Positions 33,898 through 42,384 of a stretch of 64,000 bases of DNA are shown in pieces. Below the pieces are notes generated by a model. The model was given only the letters and a program-made list of their open reading frames with translations. It was not told where the DNA came from and did no database searches. A program made the translations under genes and the position numbers. The stretch spans positions 23,686-87,685 of the forward strand of contig DPOR01000010.1 of assembly GCA_003538135.1 (NCBI GenBank). Reading direction: 5' to 3'. How positions within the stretch are numbered: the stretch's first letter is position 1; each line of letters starts with the position of its first letter. This DNA is from Oscillospiraceae bacterium. GTDB taxonomy: Bacteria; Bacillota; Clostridia; Oscillospirales; Acutalibacteraceae.

Positions 33898-33984
33898 ACC
33901 GGTTCCTCCCGTATTTTAATTTTGTCCGCAAAGCGGAGTTCCAAGTCTATTATACTTTACCTTGAATAAAAAATAAGTCGGATA

Positions 33985-34596
33985 TCAGCAAAAAGCATTA
34001 AGATTTTTTATTATAAACTCGACTGCGGCATTGTAGAAATCAAAGTCCTTCATTGCCTGTGCATATTTCTCGTCGTTTTTCTCTGTCTCCGCGGGGATGA
34101 GCGAGGCAGTTTCGTCGTTGGGGTCATAGGCGCGGTACTCGCCGGCAAACGCCTCGGCCGCATCGCGGGGGAACAGGGATTCGACCGCTTTCAGAGCCTC
34201 GGGGGTCAGGGGAGCGGAATTGCATTTGAAAAACTCGCTCAGACCTTTTTGAGAGTCGTCAAAAAGATAGTAGAGCGCGTATATCTGTTTTTTTGCGTCG
34301 GGGAGCTCGGCGAACGCCGCATTCATATTGCTCTGCTTTTCGAGATAGCGCTGAATGTTCATCGCAACGCCGTCAAAGGCGCGCTTTTTGTCGGCGCTTC
34401 TGAGCTTCTCCTCGGAGAGCTCGGCGAACTCCTTTCGAACGCCCGATTCGTATTCCAGCTTCTTCATCTGCGCCTCGCGCTCCGCACGTGTTCTGCCAGC
34501 CGCCTCGGCAGCCTTTTTGACGACCCAGACGGTAAAAATCGCAACCGCAACGAGTGCGACAGCCAGATACCAATATTGCTTTAATGCCTCAGCCAT
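33985..34596 (-). CDS. Single-pass membrane protein of unknown function
   Basis: The 203-residue protein has one N-terminal membrane helix (YWYLAVALVAVAIFTVWVV) followed by a charged, coiled-coil-like helix (about 30-75) and a soluble domain with no motif I recognise. The start overlaps the rsmI stop by eight bases, so it is the last gene of the XRE-trmN6-rsmI cluster and probably cotranslated with it. No function can be assigned. Confidence 0.7.
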   Translation of the reverse strand: MAEALKQYWYLAVALVAVAIFTVWVVKKAAEAAGRTRAEREAQMKKLEYESGVRKEFAELSEEKLRSADKKRAFDGVAMNIQRYLEKQSNMNAAFAELPDAKKQIYALYYLFDDSQKGLSEFFKCNSAPLTPEALKAVESLFPRDAAEAFAGEYRAYDPNDETASLIPAETEKNDEKYAQAMKDFDFYNAAVEFIIKNLNAFC

Positions 34597-35428
34597 TGTC
34601 CTTCTCTCCCTGCATAAGCTTATATATGTCGCCCTTTTTCAGACCGCTGAGCTTCGCCGCCTTCTTTGCGGCCTCCGATGCGGAGTCGCCGTTTGATACG
34701 AACCTTTTCGCCTCTTCGACTGCCTGCTCTACGGTCATCTTCTCTTTTTCTTCGGGCTTTGCGCCCTCTATAATCAGCACTATTTCGCCCTTCAGTCCGC
34801 CGTTTGCATATTTCTCGGCGGCGGCGCAGAGGGTGGTGCGTATGACCTCTTCGTGTATCTTCGTCAGTTCGCGGACTATTGCGATTTCCCTGTCGCCCAG
34901 TGCGGCGGCAAGGTCGCGCAGCGTCGCGCCCAGCTTATGCGGCGCCTCATAGAATATCATGGTGCGCGGCTCTTTGACTATGCTCTGTATATGCTCGGTG
35001 CGGCTCGCCTTGTTGACACTCAAAAAGCCCTCAAAGGTAAACCGACCCGAGGGCATACCCGATATCGCCAGAGCAGTCGCAAAAGCGGTGGGACCCGGCA
35101 CGGACTCGACTTTTATTCCGTGCTCATGGCACATTCGCACCAAATCCTCGCCGGGGTCGGATATCGCGGGCATACCCGCATCAGTGACGAGCACGCAGCT
35201 CTCGCCGTTTAACAGCCTTGCGACAATGCGCGGGCTCATCTCGAATCTGTTGTGCTCGTGATAGCTTATCATCGGCTTTTTTATCTCGAACGAATTGAGG
35301 AGCTTCAGCGTCACCCTCGTGTCCTCCGCGGCTATAAAGTCGCAGCTTTCAAATGCCTCGACTGCGCGGGGGGAGAGGTCGCCGAGATTGCCTATCGGTG
35401 TGCCGACAACATAAAGTACAGCGCTCAT
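34589..35428 (-). CDS. rsmI: 16S rRNA (cytidine-1402-2'-O)-methyltransferase
   Basis: The 279-residue tetrapyrrole-methylase-fold protein has VLYVVGTPIGNLGDLSPRAV, AAEDTRVTLKLLNSFEIKK, CVLVTDAGMPAISDPGEDLV and VPGPTAFATALAISGMPSGR, the RsmI signatures. It uses S-adenosylmethionine to modify C1402 in the 30S P site. The start and the trmN6 stop share one base, and it overlaps the next gene too. Confidence 0.94.
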   Translation of the reverse strand: MSAVLYVVGTPIGNLGDLSPRAVEAFESCDFIAAEDTRVTLKLLNSFEIKKPMISYHEHNRFEMSPRIVARLLNGESCVLVTDAGMPAISDPGEDLVRMCHEHGIKVESVPGPTAFATALAISGMPSGRFTFEGFLSVNKASRTEHIQSIVKEPRTMIFYEAPHKLGATLRDLAAALGDREIAIVRELTKIHEEVIRTTLCAAAEKYANGGLKGEIVLIIEGAKPEEKEKMTVEQAVEEAKRFVSNGDSASEAAKKAAKLSGLKKGDIYKLMQGEKDNG

Positions 35429-36189
35429 CAGTCAGTCTTTTTCCTTTCGCGGTCATTATTTTCACGCTCGCGTTCGTAGTCGGAATAGAGCGATTTCATA
35501 TATTCCGAGTAGCCGTCCCCGTCATAGATGTTTAGCTGGGGCTCGACCGTCATTCCGGGCTTTCCGCCGCGCCTTCCCTCGACAAGAACGAGCCACGGCG
35601 CAAAGCCGTCCCGCTTCGAGACGGTTCTGAGCCTCTTCGGCTCAATGCCGGCGGCGCTCATTTTGCACATCAGCTCGCAAAGCCGCTCGGGGCGCAGACA
35701 CACGCAGAATTTTCCGCCGAATTTCAAAAGCCACGCGGCGGCTGTGCACATATCGTCGAGCGAGCAGCACAGTCCGTGGCGCGCCATCGCCGCCGCCCCG
35801 TCCGCGCTGACTATTCCCGCGCCCTCGGCCTTGTAGGGCGGGTTCATCGTAACAACGTCAAATTCCCCCGCGGGGAGAAATTCGCGCACCCTGCGCAAAT
35901 CTTCGTTAAATATCTCAAGACGGCCGCCGAGAGAATTAACCTCGGCAGCCTTTTTCATCTGCTCGCAGCCCTGCTCGCTTATCTCGACTGCGGCAACGGG
36001 TCTGCTCATATTCTTTTTGAGCCACAGCAAGGGGATTATCCCGCAGCCGCTGCCCATGTCGCAGCAGCGGTTATGCTCCCTCACTGCCGCAAAGTCTGCA
36101 AGCAGGAGGGCATCCGTCCCGAAGCCGTGTTCCTTCGAGATGACCGCGGTTATTCCGCCGCCGAGGTTTTCGAGCTTGAATTTGTCCAT
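35428..36189 (-). CDS. tRNA1(Val) adenine-37 N6-methyltransferase-like protein
   Basis: The 253-residue class I methyltransferase has HGFGTDALLLADFA, the S-adenosylmethionine motif CCDMGSGCGIIPLLWLKK and the catalytic NPPY in DVVTMNPPYKAEG. This is the TrmN6/YfiC pattern, which methylates A37 of one tRNA, and the type is often coupled with rsmI. An N6-adenine methyltransferase on rRNA is an alternative. Rather short, it ends in a basic charged tail. Confidence 0.85.
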   Translation of the reverse strand: MDKFKLENLGGGITAVISKEHGFGTDALLLADFAAVREHNRCCDMGSGCGIIPLLWLKKNMSRPVAAVEISEQGCEQMKKAAEVNSLGGRLEIFNEDLRRVREFLPAGEFDVVTMNPPYKAEGAGIVSADGAAAMARHGLCCSLDDMCTAAAWLLKFGGKFCVCLRPERLCELMCKMSAAGIEPKRLRTVSKRDGFAPWLVLVEGRRGGKPGMTVEPQLNIYDGDGYSEYMKSLYSDYERERENNDRERKKTD

Positions 36190-36198
36190 CCGATGTCC

Positions 36199-36579
36199 TT
36201 ATTTGGATCTCTTTTCGACGTATTGATTGACCTTTTCCGCTATCTTCTGTCTGTCCGAGGCGGAGCAGAGGCGAAGATTGAGTATCAGCTGTTTTTCGTC
36301 CGGTCTCAAAAAGATGCTCTCAACGTGCAGCTCCCTGCTTGCGTTTTTGATAACGTCAAGCGCACCGTCGTCGCGCTCGCCGATGAGCTCGGCGACGGAC
36401 ACGTTAAAGAGCTTTGAGAGCTTGTTGAGAGTATCGAGATTCGGAACGCGGCCTTTTTCATAATAGGTGTAGGTCGAGCGGTCAAGCTTCAGCACCGCGG
36501 CCACTTCCCCCTGTGTCAGACCGTTAAGGGTGCGAAAGGTCTTGAGTCTGTTGCCAAACTCGAGATTCTGGTTTGCCAT
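36199..36579 (-). CDS. XRE family transcriptional regulator
   Basis: The 126-residue protein has an N-terminal Cro/C1 helix-turn-helix (FRTLNGLTQGEVAAVLKLDR, then STYTYYEKGRVPNLDTL) and a C-terminal acidic-helical tail of about 60 residues. It heads the RNA-methyltransferase cluster on the minus strand, behind GGAGGATTAAGAAT. It is divergent from the NagD-like gene with a 263-base gap holding an inverted repeat that it may bind, which is inference. Confidence 0.85.
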   Translation of the reverse strand: MANQNLEFGNRLKTFRTLNGLTQGEVAAVLKLDRSTYTYYEKGRVPNLDTLNKLSKLFNVSVAELIGERDDGALDVIKNASRELHVESIFLRPDEKQLILNLRLCSASDRQKIAEKVNQYVEKRSK

Positions 36580-36720
36580 ATTCTTAATCCTCCGTTTTGC
36601 CGGCTCCGAGCCGACGTGTTATACATACAATTTTAAAATATCCGAAGAAAAAAGTCTATAGTAAAAATAAAAGATTCATTGAAAATTTAAAAATTAGTTG
36701 AATATTTATAAACTGCAAGG

Positions 36721-36743
36721 CGACACAAATTGCAAAAGTGTCG
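36721..36743. repeat. Inverted repeat in the divergent regulator gap
   Basis: CGACAC (36721-36726) and GTGTCG (36738-36743) flank an 11-base AT-rich core, about 32 bases before the NagD-like promoter. It is a candidate operator. A second short hairpin, TCGTC-TCTGAG-GACGA, lies at 36750-36765. Confidence 0.45.
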
Positions 36744-36774
36744 AAAAATCGTCTCTGAGGACGAAAAAGAAGTG

Positions 36775-36804
36775 TTGTAAAACCTATAGTTTTTGTGGTA
36801 TAAT
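36775..36804 (+). promoter_or_regulatory. Promoter of the NagD-like gene
   Basis: TTGTAA (36775-36780), 18-base spacer and TATAAT (36799-36804), with a TGTGG run before the -10. Confidence 0.7.
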
Positions 36805-36842
36805 ATCTGACACTGCGCTCGATATATGAGCCTTGAGAGAAA

Positions 36843-37643
36843 GTGTGTGGAATTTTGGCAGACAAGAGTATTTTTGAAAAAACGAAGTATTTTATTGTCG
36901 ATATGGATGGGACATTCTATCTCGACGGAAACATTATCCCCGGCGCGGACGGCTTTCTTAAAAAGGTGCGCGAGAGCGGGCGGGACTTCTATTTCTTCAC
37001 GAACAATTCGTCGAACAATGTCGAGTCGTGCAGGGACAAGCTCGCAAAAATGGGCTTCCCCGTCGACGAAAAGCGCGTGATAATCTCGTCCCATGTTACG
37101 ATAGACTTTTTAAAGAGGCACCGCCCCGGCAAGAGCGTCTATCTTCTGGGCAACGACCGTCTGACGGGCGATTTCAAGGCGGCGGGAGTTAATCTTGCGG
37201 AAGAAAATCCCGATATTGTGGTGCTCGGCTTTGACACTACGCTGACCTATCAGAAGATTTGGAATGCCGCTAAGTATATCGCAAACGGCGCGGAATATAT
37301 AGCGACTCACCCCGATCTCAACTGCCCTACGGCGGACGGCTTCATGCCCGACACCGGCTCAATGATCGAGCTCTTTGCCGCGTCAACCGGCAAGCGCCCT
37401 CTCGTTATGGGCAAGCCCATGACGGCTACAGTCGATTATATCACAAATATGCTCTCGTGCTCGCGTGACGAGATAGCTTTTATCGGCGACCGTTTAGCTA
37501 CCGATATCGCGATAGGCGCGTCCCACGGCATACCGAGTGCGCTCGTGCTCAGCGGCGTCACAACGAGAGAGGAATATGAAAATTCGGATATAAAAGCGAG
37601 CATCGCAGTAAACAGCATGAAGGATCTCGCGGAGTATCTTTAA
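36843..37643 (+). CDS. HAD-IIA (NagD-like) sugar phosphatase
   Basis: The 266-residue enzyme has motif I FIVDMDGTFYLDGNIIPG, motif II FFTNNSSNN, the C2-cap core and the final IAFIGDRLATDIAIGASHGI. Members remove phosphate from nucleotides or sugar phosphates such as 4-nitrophenyl phosphate and ribose phosphates. The visible start is GTG at 36843; a TTG at 36855 is an alternative, and neither has a strong ribosome site. Its promoter is clear. Which substrate it uses is unknown. Confidence 0.88.
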   Translation: MCGILADKSIFEKTKYFIVDMDGTFYLDGNIIPGADGFLKKVRESGRDFYFFTNNSSNNVESCRDKLAKMGFPVDEKRVIISSHVTIDFLKRHRPGKSVYLLGNDRLTGDFKAAGVNLAEENPDIVVLGFDTTLTYQKIWNAAKYIANGAEYIATHPDLNCPTADGFMPDTGSMIELFAASTGKRPLVMGKPMTATVDYITNMLSCSRDEIAFIGDRLATDIAIGASHGIPSALVLSGVTTREEYENSDIKASIAVNSMKDLAEYL

Positions 37644-37658
37644 TATATAAATAAAAAT

Positions 37659-37712
37659 GTCGGTTCGAGACCTTCCCGACAGGCATTGCCCGATGCCGAA
37701 CAAAACTAAAGG
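37659..37712 (+). ncRNA. Candidate preQ1 riboswitch with inserted hairpin
   Basis: P1 is GTCGG (37659-37663) with CCGAC (37676-37680), around the loop TTCGAGACCTTC, close to the type I core in which GGUUC-AG loops over CC. An A-rich tail CAAAACTAAAGG (37701-37712) supplies the pseudoknot strand. Between them an extra hairpin GGCAT-loop-ATGCC (37682-37697) is inserted. It lies before queT, a natural preQ1 transport target. A further GCTGC-ATG-GCAGC stem follows, then AAAGGAG, so translation is probably regulated. Confidence 0.75.
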
Positions 37713-37741
37713 CGCTGCATGGCAGCAAAAGGAGCAGAAAA

Positions 37742-38254
37742 ATGAAAAACAAAAAACTTTCCGTTCGATTCATGACGGAGAGCGCGGTTATCGCTGCGCT
37801 CTATGCGGCGGCGACATATTTAAGCGCCGCGTTCTCACTCGCCTACGGCCCGGTACAGTTCAGGCTCTCGGAGGCTCTGACCGTGCTCTGCACGCTCACC
37901 CCCGCCGCAATACCGGGGCTGACAATAGGCTGCATTATAGGCAATATATCTAGCCCGATGGGTATATGGGATGTGCTTTTCGGCTCGGCGGCAACCCTGC
38001 TCGGCGCAATAACCGGGCGTATGCTCAGAAATGTGCAGATAAAGAAGCTGCCGGTACTGTCCTCGCTCATGCCCGTGCTGTTTAACGCCGTGATAGTCGG
38101 ACTCGAGATAGTGATGCTGACCCCCGTTGAGGGCGGCAAGCTCACAGCGTTCGCAATATCCGCGCTCGAAGTCGGAGCGGGCGAGCTCGCAGTCTGCCTC
38201 GTGCTCGGACTGCCGCTGTATTCGGCGCTGAAGCACACAAAGCTGTTCAAATAA
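37742..38254 (+). CDS. queT: QueT family queuosine precursor transporter subunit
   Basis: The 170-residue protein has five to six membrane helices and the QueT pattern: FMTESAVIAALYAAATYLSA, FRLSEALTVLCTLTPAAIPG, CIIGNISSP and VGAGELAVCLVLGLPLYSAL. QueT is the substrate-binding (S) component of an ECF transporter for preQ0/preQ1 or queuine; the shared EcfAAT module would be encoded elsewhere. The riboswitch upstream supports this role. A strong terminator follows. Confidence 0.9.
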   Translation: MKNKKLSVRFMTESAVIAALYAAATYLSAAFSLAYGPVQFRLSEALTVLCTLTPAAIPGLTIGCIIGNISSPMGIWDVLFGSAATLLGAITGRMLRNVQIKKLPVLSSLMPVLFNAVIVGLEIVMLTPVEGGKLTAFAISALEVGAGELAVCLVLGLPLYSALKHTKLFK

Positions 38255-38291
38255 CCGCCGTCGGCCGGATGAGAGCTACATAAAAAACGAA

Positions 38292-38329
38292 AAGCAGCGC
38301 ACTGTTTATATAGATGCGCTGCTTTTTTT
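38292..38329 (+). terminator. Terminator after queT
   Basis: AAGCAGCGCA (38292-38301) pairs with TGCGCTGCTT (38315-38324) and runs into TTTTTTT. The next 140 bases hold no gene that I can support; a CATGCT-loop-AGCATG hairpin lies near 38396. Confidence 0.85.
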
Positions 38330-38466
38330 GCGTCAGTTGTCAAAATGTAATCATATATCGGTTCGGTAAATTGAGATTAGCGGAGCATACACCCATGCTT
38401 CGCCGAGCATGAGAGGCGTTTTATTGTCTATATAGAAGAATATGACGGCTTTTTATGCCGCGTTAG

Positions 38467-38499
38467 TAAAAAAATCCCGCCCGAAACCCGGGCGGGATT
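38467..38499 (-). terminator. Terminator of trmL
   Basis: On the minus strand AATCCCGCCCG pairs with CGGGCGGGATT across a five-base loop (38499 to 38473) and is followed by seven T residues. Confidence 0.85.
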
Positions 38500-38531
38500 A
38501 GCTGCATTATAAATGCCATTTAATCGGCTTT

Positions 38532-39038
38532 TTATTCATTCCAATCGAATTTCGTCAGCTTGCCTTTGGTCAGCAGCTCGGGATATCCCCATTGGCGCAA
38601 CACCTCGTACACTCCGACTGCTACGGAGTTTGAAAGGTTCAGGCTGCGCGCGTCAGAGTCGTTTATCATCGGTATTCTCACGCAGCTGTCGGGGTTGTCG
38701 TGCAGAAGCTCCTCAGGCAGTCCCTTTGTCTCCTTGCCGAAGACTATGTAGGCGTTGTCGGGGTAAGCTACATCCGAATGGATATGCTCTGCCTTGGTCG
38801 AAAAATAGAAAAATTTTCCGCCCGCGTTTTTCTCAAAAAAGTCCGCGAGGTTCTCATAATATGTTATGTCAAGCAGATGCCAGTAGTCGAGTCCGGCTCT
38901 TTTTAGCTTGCGGTCGTCAATAGCGAAGCCCATGGGCTTTACTATATGCAGGCGCGAGCCGGTCGCGGCGCAGGTTCGCGCGATGTTGCCGGTATTCTGC
39001 GGTATTTCGGGTTCGACGAGAACTATATTAAGCTGCAT
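38532..39038 (-). CDS. trmL: tRNA (cytidine(34)-2'-O)-methyltransferase
   Basis: The 168-residue SPOUT-knot enzyme has LNIVLVEPEIPQNTGNIART, IVFGKETKGLPEEL and RIPMINDSDARSLNLSNSVA, the TrmL signature. It methylates the wobble base of certain leucine tRNAs. The in-frame extension to 39074 is not coding-like, and AGGAGGAC before ATG at 39038 sets the start. It stands alone between two terminator regions. Confidence 0.93.
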   Translation of the reverse strand: MQLNIVLVEPEIPQNTGNIARTCAATGSRLHIVKPMGFAIDDRKLKRAGLDYWHLLDITYYENLADFFEKNAGGKFFYFSTKAEHIHSDVAYPDNAYIVFGKETKGLPEELLHDNPDSCVRIPMINDSDARSLNLSNSVAVGVYEVLRQWGYPELLTKGKLTKFDWNE

Positions 39039-39119
39039 TTTTGTCCTCCTGTTTCGTGCGCTTTGACAAAACAAAATTTGTCTCGAATCTCGGTGCGCTC
39101 CCTGCTCAAAATATAAAGG

Positions 39120-39136
39120 GAACGCCCGAAGCGTTC
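39120..39136. other. Small hairpin before the small membrane-like protein gene
   Basis: GAACGC-CCGAA-GCGTTC with six pairs and no following T-run. It could be an operator or leader hairpin between the divergent trmL and the small gene. Confidence 0.35.
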
Positions 39137-39163
39137 TGAAAATTAAAAAGGGGTGTGTTCTTT

Positions 39164-39376
39164 ATGAAGATGGCTCAGTACGGCTCAACTGCCAAAAATG
39201 TCATGGCTGCTCTCGCAGTGGGCGGCGCGGCGGCCGCGGTGTCGGGCGCTGTGATGATGAGCTCGGGCAATTCGCTCAAAAAGGCGAAGAAGAATGTCAA
39301 GAAGAGCGCCGCCAAGGCGATGAAAACCGTCAGCGGCATAATGGACGAGATGTCCTCCAAAAACTTCAAATTCTGA
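39164..39376 (+). CDS. Small glycine/alanine-rich basic protein of unknown function
   Basis: A 70-residue product with a hydrophobic alanine-rich middle (VMAALAVGGAAAAVSGAVMM) and a lysine-rich amphipathic tail (LKKAKKNVKKSAAKAMKTVS). It resembles small YtxH-type stress proteins in layout, but similarity cannot be shown here. AAAGGGG lies about ten bases before the ATG at 39164; a GTG at 39155 is a weaker alternative. It is convergent with pth, 29 bases apart. Confidence 0.6.
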   Translation: MKMAQYGSTAKNVMAALAVGGAAAAVSGAVMMSSGNSLKKAKKNVKKSAAKAMKTVSGIMDEMSSKNFKF

Positions 39377-39405
39377 TTTCGGCAGGGACTCGGCCGCCCG
39401 CACGG

Positions 39406-40020
39406 TTATTCCGCGGCGGCGTTATAGAGTCCCATTGCCTTTTCCGTCTCCCCGTTTACGAGCAGGGGAATAGCGTCGCAGGCCTTGAGGCAGGCGGAGC
39501 GCAGATGCTCGAGATCGTCGCCCTTTAAGGCGGAGAGCACCCAGTCTGCAAGCGGCTGCTCAGGGTGGAGCTTTGCGCCGATGCCGAGCTTTATGCGCGG
39601 GAATTGATCGCTTCTAAGCTGATATATTATGCTCTTTATTCCGTTGTGCCCGCCGTCCGTGCCCTTGCGTCTGATTCTGAGTCTGCCGCAGGGGAGGGAG
39701 ATGTCGTCGAAAATCACTATTATCTTCTCGGGCGGGATCTTGTAGAACGAAGCTATGTCGCGCACCGCCTCGCCGGAGTTGTTCATGAAAGTCTGGGGCT
39801 TGGCGAGAATGCAGCGCCTGCCGCTTATCTCCGCATCGCCTATAAGGGCGTTAAACTTCAAGCGGTTTATCTTTATGCCGTTCTCCTGCGCGAAGAGATC
39901 GAGGCAGAGAAAGCCCGCGTTGTGGCGGGTGAATTCATATTCCTTGCCCGGGTTGCCGAGTCCGACTATCAAAAATTCGGGTGCGCCGACAGCGCGGGGA
40001 GTGCGTCTGAAAAAATTCAT
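39406..40020 (-). CDS. pth: Peptidyl-tRNA hydrolase
   Basis: The 204-residue enzyme frees tRNAs stuck to peptides. It shows FLIVGLGNPGKEYEFTRHNA with the catalytic His, LAKPQTFMNNSGEAV and FDDISLPCGRLRIRRKG with the Asp, then GGHNGIKSI. The longer frame from 40071 is rejected because AAGGAAAAAGAT precedes the ATG at 40020. A hypothetical gene and glmU lie upstream on the same strand; glmU-pth adjacency is common in Firmicutes. Confidence 0.95.
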   Translation of the reverse strand: MNFFRRTPRAVGAPEFLIVGLGNPGKEYEFTRHNAGFLCLDLFAQENGIKINRLKFNALIGDAEISGRRCILAKPQTFMNNSGEAVRDIASFYKIPPEKIIVIFDDISLPCGRLRIRRKGTDGGHNGIKSIIYQLRSDQFPRIKLGIGAKLHPEQPLADWVLSALKGDDLEHLRSACLKACDAIPLLVNGETEKAMGLYNAAAE

Positions 40021-40084
40021 ATCTTTTTCCTTACATTTTATACGGACGCCCGGTCTCCCGAGCGCCCGCAATTATTTTACTTTA

Positions 40085-40678
40085 TCAGAACTTTATATCG
40101 ATTGCAAACTTCTCGGCGTTTATCATATCAAACTTCACGAAGGTCTGATCCGCAGCGGACTTGTTCTCCGCAAACACGATGCTCGGATTGAGTTTCTTGA
40201 GAGCCGATTTCACATCGTCGGGGCTGCTGTAGCCCTTGGCGAGGACATTGAATGTAAAGGTTCCGGTCTCGCCGGGAGCTATCGTCACATAGTCGGCCTC
40301 TCTTGTGCGCGAGCAGACCCAAATATTGTCTGTTCCGTTCGCGTCGCTCTTGGCGTTCGAGATGACTATCGCAATATTGGAGCGGTTCTTTATCGCGACT
40401 GTCTGGGTGTAAACATTCCAGCCGTCGCAGTTGTTCTCGTAGACCTTTGCAACGTCATTCTCGCTCATGCCGTAGAGGGAGCGGAGAGTGGTTTTGTAGA
40501 CCTTGGGGTAGCTCTTGTATGCGACCATTGCGGTATCGTCAACAGTTATCTCTTTTGCAGAAGCTGTTCTCTTGTTTCCTGTGGGAATAACTCCTCCGAT
40601 CATGAGTCCGCCCACGACAATGGCCGCGGCTGCGATAACGGCAATAATAATTATAGCCGCCTTTTTGCCTTTCTTCAT
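40085..40678 (-). CDS. Hypothetical anchored extracellular protein
   Basis: The 197-residue product begins with a basic run and the membrane segment AAIIIIAVIAAAAIVVGGLM, followed by a domain with KVYKTTLRSLYGMSENDVAK and VTIAPGETGTFTFNVLAKGY. The GETGTFTFNV part suggests a beta-sandwich on the outer face. It has no recognised family. It lies between glmU and pth with short gaps, so it is probably cotranscribed with them. Confidence 0.65.
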   Translation of the reverse strand: MKKGKKAAIIIIAVIAAAAIVVGGLMIGGVIPTGNKRTASAKEITVDDTAMVAYKSYPKVYKTTLRSLYGMSENDVAKVYENNCDGWNVYTQTVAIKNRSNIAIVISNAKSDANGTDNIWVCSRTREADYVTIAPGETGTFTFNVLAKGYSSPDDVKSALKKLNPSIVFAENKSAADQTFVKFDMINAEKFAIDIKF

Positions 40679-40701
40679 GGCAATTTCACCGTCTTTCTTT
40701 T

Positions 40702-42108
40702 TTAGATTTTATGCTTATAGGGCTGCTTTATCTTTACCCAGCCCTTTTTGACCGTCTGTCTTGAGCGGGCGACTGCGAGCGAGTTGTCGGGGACATCCTC
40801 GGTCACGGTAGACCCTGCTGCCGTGTATGCGTTTTCGCCGACCTCAACGGGAGCCACGAGGCAGGTGTGGCAGCCGATGAATGCGCCGTTCTTTATAGTT
40901 GTGCGGCTCTTTTTGTTGCCGGAGTAATTAGCCGTAGCGCAGCCGCAGCCGATATTGATTCCCGTTCCGAGGTCGGAGTCGCCGATATAGGAGAGGTGGG
41001 ATATCTTTGTGTCCGCGCCTATTGTGCTGTTCTTGACCTCGACGAAGTTGCCGACGTGAACGGACTTGCCGATAACGCTGCCGGGACGGATACGCACAAA
41101 CGGGCCGATATCCGCGCCGCTCAATATATTCGACGAGTAGCAGACCGAGCGGACGAACGAGACGCCGTTTTCTATCGTGCTGTTTTCAACGAGCGAGTCG
41201 GGGCCTATCGTGCAGTCCTCGCCGATAACGCTGTCGCCCTTAATGACGGAGCCCGTGAGTATCACCGTGTCTCTGCCGATTTTTGCGCCGGGGCAGATTA
41301 TAACCCCGTCGGTGCAGGGGATTGACACGCCCGCGCGCATATGCTTCTCCAATTCGCGGCGACGCGCAAGCTCGTTGAGCTCATTCAACTGAACCCTGTC
41401 GTTCGCGCCGAGTATTATGTCCGCGCTCTGCGCCGTGAACGAGCCGGCTCTGAGACCGTAGGATTTTATCTCCTCGAGAGCGTCGGTGAGATAGAACTCT
41501 TTTTTCGTGTTCTCGCCGCTTGCGCGCTTTTCGCTGAGTGCGTTGAGAGCTCTCATAAGAGCCTCGCCCTCAAACCAGAACGCGCCGGAGTTCACTTCCC
41601 TGACTGCCGCTTCCTCGGCAGAAGCGTCGCGCTGCTCGACTATCCTTTCAACCGAGCCGTCCGCCGAGCGGATTATCCTGCCGTAGCCGGTCGGGTCGTC
41701 TATCTCTGCGGAGATTACTGTGACGCTGTTGCCCTCTTTTCTGTGCAGGGCGAGCGCGTCGTATATTGTCTTTGCGTCGATGAACGGAGCGTCGCCGTTT
41801 AAGACGAGAACATCGCCGCCGTTTTTCTCGATAAAGCTGCCCGTCTGCAAAACGGCATGACCCGTGCCGAGTCTCTCACTCTGGAGCACTGTCACGCAGC
41901 TGTCCGCAAGGTGCGCGTCGAGGTATTCCGCGCCGAAGCCCTTGACAACGTATATGTCGTCTATGCCGCTCTCTTTTACTGCGCTTATGACCCAGTCGAT
42001 CATCGGCGCAAACAGAACCTCGGCGAGAGCCTTCGGTTTCTTGCTCTTCATTCGTGTGCCTTCGCCCGCGGCGAGAATAACAGCACATTTATTATCCATA
42101 AAGCTCAT
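40702..42108 (-). CDS. glmU: Bifunctional GlmU (UDP-GlcNAc synthesis)
   Basis: The 468-residue enzyme makes UDP-N-acetylglucosamine for peptidoglycan. Residues 8-230 are the uridylyltransferase (AVILAAGEGTRMKSKKPKAL, VLVLNGDAPFI and REVNSGAFWFEG); the C-terminal left-handed beta-helix is the acetyltransferase (ENSTIENGVSFVRSVCYSSN and KIGRDTVILTGSVIKGDSVI, then GENAYTAAGSTVTEDVPDNS). It is first in its transcript, behind a consensus promoter. Confidence 0.95.
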   Translation of the reverse strand: MSFMDNKCAVILAAGEGTRMKSKKPKALAEVLFAPMIDWVISAVKESGIDDIYVVKGFGAEYLDAHLADSCVTVLQSERLGTGHAVLQTGSFIEKNGGDVLVLNGDAPFIDAKTIYDALALHRKEGNSVTVISAEIDDPTGYGRIIRSADGSVERIVEQRDASAEEAAVREVNSGAFWFEGEALMRALNALSEKRASGENTKKEFYLTDALEEIKSYGLRAGSFTAQSADIILGANDRVQLNELNELARRRELEKHMRAGVSIPCTDGVIICPGAKIGRDTVILTGSVIKGDSVIGEDCTIGPDSLVENSTIENGVSFVRSVCYSSNILSGADIGPFVRIRPGSVIGKSVHVGNFVEVKNSTIGADTKISHLSYIGDSDLGTGINIGCGCATANYSGNKKSRTTIKNGAFIGCHTCLVAPVEVGENAYTAAGSTVTEDVPDNSLAVARSRQTVKKGWVKIKQPYKHKI

Positions 42109-42149
42109 TGTCCTTTCGTTGTTGATATCCGTGCGGTATCTTAAAGTAT

Positions 42150-42178
42150 ATTATGACAGAAAAAGTGCAAAATTACAA
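42150..42178 (-). promoter_or_regulatory. Promoter of the glmU operon
   Basis: On the minus strand TTGTAA (42178-42173), 17-base spacer and CATAAT (42155-42150). The gap 42179-42366 to ppdK is AT rich and has no coding sequence I can support. Confidence 0.65.
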
Positions 42179-42366
42179 GACATTGTGCAAAGGACGGCAC
42201 GAAATTTCAAAGATTTTATAAAAGCGACTTTAAGCTTTGAGCCGGGGAAAGCGCAAAGCGTATGACAGTCGGCAGCCTTTAATGGCGATATATCAAACCT
42301 GTACAAAAGAAAACTCGCAAAAATCGCTATTTTATTGTAAAAATATATGGTATTTTTCATGTCGGT

Positions 42367-42376
42367 CTGTTATAAT
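42367..42376 (+). promoter_or_regulatory. Extended -10 promoter for ppdK
   Basis: TGTTATAAT at 42368-42376 is an extended -10 without a good -35 at the matching distance. Transcription would begin near 42383, so the mRNA opens with the hairpin listed next. Confidence 0.55.
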
Positions 42377-42384
42377 AACATGAG

